Origin: Roseovarius sp. A-2
GTDB lineage: Bacteria; Pseudomonadota; Alphaproteobacteria; Rhodobacterales; Rhodobacteraceae
NCBI RefSeq assembly: GCF_002072155.1
Contig: NZ_BDIY01000002.1
Coordinates: 248,001-312,000 of the forward strand
Direction of reading: 5' to 3'
Length of the DNA: 64,000 bases
Shown: positions 58,735 through 64,000 of the stretch, piece by piece
How positions within the stretch are numbered: the first letter of the stretch is position 1
Layout of the letters: every line of letters begins with the position of its first letter
Program-made: the position numbers and the translations under genes
The notes under the pieces: generated by a model
Seen by the model: only the letters and a program-made list of their open reading frames with translations
Told to the model about the DNA's origin: nothing
The model's database searches: none

Positions 58735-59373
58735 ATGAGCCTGACCCAGATCACCCGCCACGCCGCCCCGCATCACCTATCGGTTATGGGCGCACTGCAT
58801 CTGCGGGCGGACGAGGTGCCGGGGCATGCGACGTTGGTGCTTTTGGGGCCGTCGGAGACGGGGTTTTGGACAGCCTTCACACAGACGCCCGAATATCGCG
58901 ACGGCACGCCTGACCCGATGGACCGCTGGTCAACCCGTATCATCACCGGGCTTGCCGACGGTCTCGGGGCGACGGCGCTTTTTCCCTTTGGCGGCCCGCC
59001 GTGGCAGCCCTTCACCGATTGGGCGCGGCGCAGCGGGCGTGCCTGGCCGTCGCCGGTGGGGCTATTGGTGCATGATATGGCGGGGCTGATGGTGTCTTAT
59101 CGCGGCGCACTGGCTCTGCCAGAGCGGCTCGATCTGCCTGAGCCGACCCTGCGCCCCTGCGAGACCTGCACGACGCAGCCCTGCCTGACTGCCTGCCCGG
59201 TGGATGCGCTGCGCCCGGGGGCTTACGACGTGCCCGCCTGCAAGACCGATCTGGACCGTGACGCCAACGATTGCCGCGCGCGGGGATGCGCGGTGCGTCG
59301 CGCTTGCCCGGTCAGTCAATCCTACGGGCGGGAGCCTGCGCAATCCGCCTTTCACATGGGGTATTTCGGATGA
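58735..59373 (+). CDS. 4Fe-4S ferredoxin-like protein
   Basis: Protein of 212 residues. The C-terminal part has CETCTTQPCLTACP followed by DVPACKTDL and CRARGCAVRRACP, cysteines sufficient for one or two Fe-S clusters, similar to the ferredoxin part of QueG-type reductases. The N-terminal 130 residues resemble a flavin-independent QueG-like scaffold but lack recognised catalytic residues. Function unknown. The stop overlaps the next start (ATGA), so it is co-translated with the SixA-like gene. Confidence 0.75.
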   Translation: MSLTQITRHAAPHHLSVMGALHLRADEVPGHATLVLLGPSETGFWTAFTQTPEYRDGTPDPMDRWSTRIITGLADGLGATALFPFGGPPWQPFTDWARRSGRAWPSPVGLLVHDMAGLMVSYRGALALPERLDLPEPTLRPCETCTTQPCLTACPVDALRPGAYDVPACKTDLDRDANDCRARGCAVRRACPVSQSYGREPAQSAFHMGYFG

Positions 59374-59858
59374 AAGAGCTGATCCTGACGCGGCATGCGA
59401 AATCCGATTGGGGCGGTCCCCTGCTGCGTGATCACGCGCGCCCGCTGAACACGCGTGGGCGGCGCTCGGCCGCGGCATTGGGGGAGTGGCTTCGCGCGCA
59501 AGACCTGATCCCGGATCAGATCCTGTGCTCGTCCTCTGCGCGCACACAGGAAACCTGCACGCGCCTCAAGTTGCCGGTCTTGCCCGAGCTTTGCGATGCG
59601 CTCTATCTGGCCGAAGTTCCCGACATGCTGCGCGTATTGCGTGGGGCCATCGGTGCGCGGGTTCTGATGCTGGGCCACAATCCGGGCATCGCGGACTTTG
59701 CCGCAAGCCTCGTCGCCACGCCCCCTGCGCATGAGCGCTTCGACGACTACCCCACCGGGGCCACGCTGGTCGTGCGCTTTGACATCAATGACTGGGCAGA
59801 CCTGATGCCCGGCACCGGCACGGCGCAGCATTTTGTCATCCCGCGAACGCTGAATTGA
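59370..59858 (+). CDS. SixA-like histidine phosphatase
   Basis: Phosphatase of 162 residues in the histidine phosphatase superfamily. The catalytic RHA motif is at the N terminus (LILTRHAKSDW; His9), with the second conserved arginine in SSSARTQET and the second histidine in LMLGHNPGIAD. In E. coli SixA acts on phosphohistidine of phosphotransfer proteins, but the family also has other substrates. Middle gene of a three-gene row with overlapping or nearly overlapping ends. Confidence 0.88.
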   Translation: MKELILTRHAKSDWGGPLLRDHARPLNTRGRRSAAALGEWLRAQDLIPDQILCSSSARTQETCTRLKLPVLPELCDALYLAEVPDMLRVLRGAIGARVLMLGHNPGIADFAASLVATPPAHERFDDYPTGATLVVRFDINDWADLMPGTGTAQHFVIPRTLN

Positions 59859-59863
59859 GCGCG

Positions 59864-60979
59864 ATGCAGCCCCCGCGCTTCATCGGATCGGAGATCTATC
59901 GCGGATCGAGCTACGGTGCGCGTCACCCGCTTTCGATCCCGCGAGTGCCGACGGTGATCGACCTCTGCCGCGCCATGGGCTGGCTGCCGTCTGCGCAATA
60001 CATCAACAGCCCCCGCGCAAAGTCCGATGCGCTGACCGGCTGGCACACCCAAGCCTATATCGCGGCGCTGAAAGAGGCCGAGAGGACCGGTCACGTCACC
60101 CCTGAGACCCGTGCGCGCCACCATCTTGGCACCCTATCGAACCCGGTCTTTCCGGAGATGTTCCGCCGACCGGCCACGGCCGCTGGTGGTTCGCTTCTGG
60201 CCACTGACCTGATTGCCGAGGGCGGTGCGGTCTATAATCCCGGCGGCGGCACGCATCACGGCATGGCCGACCACGCCGCCGGTTTCTGCTATCTCAACGA
60301 TCCGGTTCTGGCGCTCAAGGCGCTCTTGGCGCAAGGCCTCACGCGGATCGCCTATGTCGATATTGACGCGCATCATTGCGACGGGGTGGCGGCGGCGTTT
60401 CATGGCGAGGAGCGGGTGCTAATGATCTCCACCCACGAGGCACGGCGCTGGCCCTTTACCGGTGCACTGGATGATCGGGCAGGGGGGCATGCCATCAACC
60501 TGCCGCTGCCGAGGGGCACGAATGACAGCGGTTTCGCCATGGCGCTGCATGAGGTCATGTTGCCGAAGCTACAGGCGATGCGGCCCGAGGCCGTCGTGCT
60601 GCAATGCGGGGCCGATGCGGTGGCCGAGGATCCGCTCTCGCGCCTCGCGCTCTCGAACAACGCCCATTGGCAGGCGGTGGCGCTGTTGCAGCCGCTCAGT
60701 CCCCGCCTGCTTGTCCTCGGCGGTGGCGGTTACAATCCGTGGATGGTGGGGCGGCTCTGGTCCGGGGTCTGGGCCACGCTCAACGGCTATGAAATCCCCG
60801 ACCGCCTGCCCGAGCGCGCCCGCAGCGTGCTCGCTGCTCTGACATGGACGCGCCGCCCGGCATTCCCACCCGATGCTCTCATAGACACGCTGCGCGATGC
60901 CCCACGCGAGGGCGCCATCGCCGATGACCTGCGCGCTGCTATCCACACCCTGCGCGCCCGGCAAGCGGCCTGGGTCTGA
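59864..60979 (+). CDS. Histone-deacetylase-superfamily hydrolase
   Basis: Zinc-dependent deacetylase of 371 residues, related to acetoin utilisation protein AcuC and acetylpolyamine amidohydrolases. Metal and catalytic features are present: GGGTHHGMADHAAGFCYLND, split here as GGGTHHG and GFCYLNDPV, then DIDAHHCDGV. A tyrosine-type loop appears as GGGGYNPWM. The natural substrate is unclear. The ATG at 59864 lies six bases after the SixA-like stop; a TTG at 59855 is less likely. Confidence 0.9.
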   Translation: MQPPRFIGSEIYRGSSYGARHPLSIPRVPTVIDLCRAMGWLPSAQYINSPRAKSDALTGWHTQAYIAALKEAERTGHVTPETRARHHLGTLSNPVFPEMFRRPATAAGGSLLATDLIAEGGAVYNPGGGTHHGMADHAAGFCYLNDPVLALKALLAQGLTRIAYVDIDAHHCDGVAAAFHGEERVLMISTHEARRWPFTGALDDRAGGHAINLPLPRGTNDSGFAMALHEVMLPKLQAMRPEAVVLQCGADAVAEDPLSRLALSNNAHWQAVALLQPLSPRLLVLGGGGYNPWMVGRLWSGVWATLNGYEIPDRLPERARSVLAALTWTRRPAFPPDALIDTLRDAPREGAIADDLRAAIHTLRARQAAWV

Positions 60980-60985
60980 CAGGAA

Positions 60986-61013
60986 AAGGGCGGCCACCAA
61001 ACGACCGCCCCTT
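60986..61013. terminator. Terminator between HDAC gene and bzt operon
   Basis: GGGCGG (60988-60993) pairs with CCGCCC (61005-61010), extended by AAGG and CCTT. On the minus strand the stem runs into CCCTTTTCC, so it serves the bzt operon and perhaps the HDAC gene. Confidence 0.65.
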
Positions 61014-61023
61014 CACCGTTCTT

Positions 61024-61076
61024 GAAATACTCCGGGGGAGTCGCGCCGCGCGCGACGGGGGCAGCGCCCCCACCCA
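61024..61076. repeat. Intergenic element with AAATACTCCGGGGGAG and GC stem
   Basis: AAATACTCCGGGGGAGTCGC is followed by GCGCCGCGCGCGAC and GGGGGCAGCGCCCCC, a stem. The same GAGTATTT-hairpin combination occurs at 8198-8250, in opposite orientation, also between convergent genes. Confidence 0.5.
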
Positions 61077-61078
61077 TG

Positions 61079-61846
61079 TCAATGCCCGAGGATCTGGCTC
61101 AGGAACAGCTTGGTGCGTTCGCTCTGCGGGTTGTTGAAGAACTCCTCAGGCTCGTTCTGCTCCACGATCTGCCCTTGGTCCATGAAGATCACCCGGTTCG
61201 CGACCTTGCGGGCAAAGCCCATCTCGTGGGTGACGCAAAGCATGGTCATCCCCTCCTCGGCGAGTTCGATCATCGTGTCGAGCACTTCGGAGATCATTTC
61301 CGGATCGAGCGCCGATGTCGGCTCGTCAAAGAGCATGATGCGCGGCCGCATGCACAGCGAGCGCGCGATTGCCACGCGCTGCTGCTGCCCACCCGAAAGC
61401 TGGCCGGGGTATTTGTCGGCCTGTTCGGGGATCTTGACCTTTTCGAGGAAATGCATCGCGATTTCCTCGGCCTCGCGCTTGGGCGTCTTGCGCACCCAAA
61501 TCGGGGCGAGCGTGCAGTTTTCCAGGATCGTCAGATGTGGGAAAAGGTTGAAATGCTGGAACACCATCCCGACCTCGGATCGGATCCGGTCGATGTTCTT
61601 GATGTCATTTGACAGCACTGTTCCATCCACCGTGATCGAGCCTTTCTGATGCTCTTCCAGCGCGTTGATACAGCGGATCAGCGTCGACTTGCCCGAACCC
61701 GAGGGCCCCGCGATGACGATCCGCTCGCCCTGATAGACGGTCAGGTCGATGTCGCGCAGCACGTGGAACGCGCCGTACCACTTGTTCATCTTGGTGATCT
61801 CCACAGCGACCTGATCGGAGACCTTCATTTGTGTTTCTGCGGCCAT
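61079..61846 (-). CDS. bztD: Amino acid ABC transporter ATPase (BztD)
   Basis: ATP-binding subunit of the Bzt glutamate/glutamine/aspartate/asparagine importer. The 255-residue protein has Walker [10 protein letters not shown] (47-55), the signature [15 protein letters not shown] and Walker [15 protein letters not shown]. It is a polar amino acid (GlnQ-like) type. It is the last gene of the operon, 14 bp after bztC, and is followed by a terminator. Confidence 0.95.
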   Translation of the reverse strand: MAAETQMKVSDQVAVEITKMNKWYGAFHVLRDIDLTVYQGERIVIAGPSGSGKSTLIRCINALEEHQKGSITVDGTVLSNDIKNIDRIRSEVGMVFQHFNLFPHLTILENCTLAPIWVRKTPKREAEEIAMHFLEKVKIPEQADKYPGQLSGGQQQRVAIARSLCMRPRIMLFDEPTSALDPEMISEVLDTMIELAEEGMTMLCVTHEMGFARKVANRVIFMDQGQIVEQNEPEEFFNNPQSERTKLFLSQILGH

Positions 61847-61860
61847 GATGATGACCCTCC

Positions 61861-63150
61861 TTACCGATGATCAGTCTGAAGCTGACGCTCCAGCCACTGA
61901 GAATATTGCGAAATGCCGTAGCAGGTGATGAAGAACAGAAGAGCGGCAAAGCCAAAGAGTTCCCAATAGACGCCATTCCACTCCGACGAGGCGAGGATCG
62001 GGCCGCGGATCATGCCGACGATGTCGAACATCGAGATCACCGAAACCAGCGTCGTGTCCTTGAACAGGCCCACGGCGACGTTGACGATGCCGGGGATCGA
62101 GATCTTGAGCGCCTGCGGCAGGATAATGAGCTGCATCGCCTGCGCGTAGTCCAGGCCCAGACTGTCCGCTGCTTCATATTGCCCGCGCGGCAACGCCGCG
62201 AGGCCACCCCGGATCACCTCGGCGATATAGGCCGATGCGAACATCGTGATCATGATGATCACCCGCAGGATCAGATCGAATGACGTGCCCGGCGGAAGGA
62301 AATAGGCCAGCACCACGTTGGCGACGAACAGCAGCGTGATCAGCGGCACGCCGCGGATGAACTCGATGAAGACCACGCAGATCCACTTGATGATCGGCAT
62401 GCTCGATTGCCGCCCGAGCGCCAGCGCGATACCGAACGGCACCGAGAGCGACACGCAGACCACGCCGAGCATGAGATTGATCATGAAACCGCCCATGTCG
62501 CGGGATGGCACCGGTTCGATGGCCAGAACGTTTTCCATCGGCCCGGTGATGAAACCCGACAGCATCCAGAAGATAAGCGCCGCCACGAAGCCTGCGATCA
62601 CCGCCATGCCTGCGCTGGCCCCAACCGTGCGCTTGTAGACAAACGCACCAAGCAGCACGCCCAGCAGGGCAAAGACCGGAACGAGGACCGACCCGCCCCA
62701 GATCAGCCAATAGGCGATGAACGGGTAAAGCCCGGTGAAGATCAGCATCTTGCTCGGGAATATCTTGTAGAAGAGCAGAGGCGCGCCCGCGATAAAGAGC
62801 AGGACGAAGGCCAGACCCGGCCGCCAGTAGAGTTCCGACGGGTATTTGAACCCGAAGAGAAGCTGGTTCCACCGCTCGGAGAGCACCGCGAAACAGCCCC
62901 CCATCTTGCCGTCGAGAATGTCGCGGCAAGCGGTCAGGCTGGGGCTGTCCCAGACGCCATTGAGGAACCAGGGTGCCGCCGAGCTTGCGATCTGGAGCAC
63001 GACATAGAGCGACACTACGGTCAGCAGCGTGTTGGCCGCCGAGGAAAACAGGTTTTCGCGCAGCCATTTGACCACGCCCCTTTCCGCCGCCGGGGGCGGC
63101 GCTTCGGGGAGCATGGTGCTGCGTACGAAAGCGAAATGTTCCTGTACCAT
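61861..63150 (-). CDS. bztC: Amino acid ABC transporter permease (BztC)
   Basis: One of two unequal permeases of the Bzt importer, 429 residues. It has an N-terminal helix (about 42-62), a large periplasmic segment with two cysteines ([15 protein letters not shown]), further helices and a C-terminal core with the EAA loop [20 protein letters not shown] that docks on the ATPase. The long N-terminal half with extra helices is characteristic of BztC compared with GlnP-type permeases. Three bases separate it from bztB. Confidence 0.94.
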   Translation of the reverse strand: MVQEHFAFVRSTMLPEAPPPAAERGVVKWLRENLFSSAANTLLTVVSLYVVLQIASSAAPWFLNGVWDSPSLTACRDILDGKMGGCFAVLSERWNQLLFGFKYPSELYWRPGLAFVLLFIAGAPLLFYKIFPSKMLIFTGLYPFIAYWLIWGGSVLVPVFALLGVLLGAFVYKRTVGASAGMAVIAGFVAALIFWMLSGFITGPMENVLAIEPVPSRDMGGFMINLMLGVVCVSLSVPFGIALALGRQSSMPIIKWICVVFIEFIRGVPLITLLFVANVVLAYFLPPGTSFDLILRVIIMITMFASAYIAEVIRGGLAALPRGQYEAADSLGLDYAQAMQLIILPQALKISIPGIVNVAVGLFKDTTLVSVISMFDIVGMIRGPILASSEWNGVYWELFGFAALLFFITCYGISQYSQWLERQLQTDHR

Positions 63151-63153
63151 GGT

Positions 63154-64000
63154 TCACCGCTCCTTCAACTTGATGGCGTTGTTGTAGACGTTCATCACCG
63201 CCGAAATGGCGAGGCTGATCGTGAGGTAAAACAACATCAGCATCAGGACGCATTCGATGGCGCGTCCGGTCTGGTTGAGGGTGATGCCGCCAAGCGTGCC
63301 GGTCACATCCATGTAGCCCACGGCGATGGCCAGCGACGAATTCTTGGTGAGGTTGAGATATTGTGAGATCAGCGGCGGGATGATCACCCGCAGCGCCTGC
63401 GGCAGGATCACCAGGTTCATGATCCGGCGCGGGCGCATGCCAAGCGAGGCCGCAGCCTCGGTCTGGCCCTTGCTGACGGCCTGAATGCCAGCTCGCACGT
63501 TCTCGGCAATGAAGGCCCCCGTGTAGATCGCGAGCGCGAACCACAGCGCAATGAGCGAGCCGCGAATGTGGATGCCGCCCTGAAAGTTGAAGCCTGCGAG
63601 CGCAGGGTAATCTAGGCCGATCGGCCGACCGAGGATGAAATAGATCAGGATGGTCGGCACGAAGAGGATGACCAGCGACGGCCAGCCCGTCGGAATGAGC
63701 TTGCCGGTATCAAAAAGCAGGTTGGTCGCGTAGCGGCGATAGTAGAACACGCCGAAGATCGAGGCGATGAAGGTCAGCACCACGACAAGCGATCCGGGCC
63801 CCATGATCGGCGCAGGTGTATAGACGCCGCGATTGGTGAAGGCGAACGACCCGAAGAGCATGCTCGAGGAGGGATCTTCGCCCCGGAACGCGCTTGGCGC
63901 GGGCAGCATCGCCGTCATGATGGTGAAGATGATCAGGATCCAGATCAGCACCGGCACGTTGCGGAACGCTTCGACATAGACGGCCATCAACTTGCGCACC
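63154..64000 (-). CDS. bztB: Amino acid ABC transporter permease (BztB), C-terminal part
   Basis: Partner permease of BztC. About 282 codons are inside the window and the gene continues past the right edge, where its N terminus and the bztA binding-protein gene are expected. The EAA loop is visible as ENVRAGIQAVSKGQTEAAAS followed by LGMRPRRIM, with several hydrophobic helices before and two after. The end is 3 bp from bztC, in the same operon. Confidence 0.92.
   Translation of the reverse strand, partial: VRKLMAVYVEAFRNVPVLIWILIIFTIMTAMLPAPSAFRGEDPSSSMLFGSFAFTNRGVYTPAPIMGPGSLVVVLTFIASIFGVFYYRRYATNLLFDTGKLIPTGWPSLVILFVPTILIYFILGRPIGLDYPALAGFNFQGGIHIRGSLIALWFALAIYTGAFIAENVRAGIQAVSKGQTEAAASLGMRPRRIMNLVILPQALRVIIPPLISQYLNLTKNSSLAIAVGYMDVTGTLGGITLNQTGRAIECVLMLMLFYLTISLAISAVMNVYNNAIKLKER

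Noticed and set aside
62174..63544. A 456-codon minus-strand open frame
   Set aside because: Out-of-frame shadow spanning bztC and bztB; both transporter genes are unmistakable in the other frame.

Overview
The window reads as an ordinary, gene-dense, GC-rich chromosomal segment of an alphaproteobacterium of the Rhodobacteraceae (Roseobacter group). The basis is the combination of a Bzt-type glutamate/glutamine/aspartate/asparagine ABC transporter, the gpmI-envC-ctpA row, a pyruvate dehydrogenase E1 beta with an N-terminal lipoyl domain, the DUF6477/DUF6456 pair, DUF2852 and DUF6356 proteins, a TspO-related membrane protein and a non-pyrrolysine MttB homologue. This placement is inference from family content; no rRNA or tRNA gene is visible to confirm it.

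Layout. 1-4.6 kb: C-terminal part of fhs, folD (one-carbon folate cycle), a GCS2-type carboxylate-amine ligase, a NifU-like scaffold and hisI. 4.7-9.6 kb: gluQ and trmFO (tRNA modification), a crotonase-fold protein, a thioesterase, and speD-speE (spermidine). 10-11 kb: rplM-rpsI with its own promoter and terminator. 11-15.8 kb: DUF2852, ppk2-tetR, and a minus-strand run of P-loop ATPase, metAA and alpha/beta hydrolase. 15.9-21.9 kb: two FadL/OmpP1-like outer-membrane proteins flanking a translationally coupled guaA-monooxygenase-sulfotransferase-EamA operon. 22.2-25.5 kb: MttB homologue, then divergent DUF6477 and DUF6456 genes with DnaA-box-like and CtrA-like sites between them. 25.6-29.3 kb: zwf-pgl-pgi with 4-bp overlaps. 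29.5-34.8 kb: a small lipoprotein behind an EcfG-like promoter, eno, an EamA permease, a fur-CDF pair, an SMR exporter and an Lrp regulator. 34.9-45.4 kb: DUF6356, a decayed response regulator, TspO-like protein, fatty acid desaturase, penicillin-acylase-family hydrolase, a 3-hydroxyisobutyrate-dehydrogenase-like oxidoreductase, membrane proteins, an acyltransferase, a broken universal stress gene and a DUF900 lipoprotein. 45.6-47.3 kb: ettA.

47.3-49.0 kb is the one clearly accessory patch: a long palindromic repeat, an AT-rich small membrane gene, a cysteine-rich DUF4189 gene, and a tandem 20-bp repeat that resembles the reiterated ends of IS21-like elements. Housekeeping genes then resume: gpmI-envC-ctpA (49-53 kb), pdhA-pdhB-pdhC (53.1-56.9 kb, minus strand), an SDR, argB, a ferredoxin-SixA-HDAC operon, and the 3' part of the bzt operon running off the right edge.

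Functionally most genes are core metabolism: glycolysis and the oxidative pentose/Entner-Doudoroff entry (zwf, pgl, pgi, eno, gpmI, pdh), C1-folate, histidine, arginine, methionine and GMP synthesis. I found no convincing evidence of a complete new multi-gene system. The best leads are the uncharacterised ATPase upstream of metAA, the DnaA/CtrA-marked DUF6456 intergenic region, the orphan MttB homologue, and the accessory patch at 47.3-49 kb. There is no CRISPR array, prophage or intact insertion sequence that I can see.
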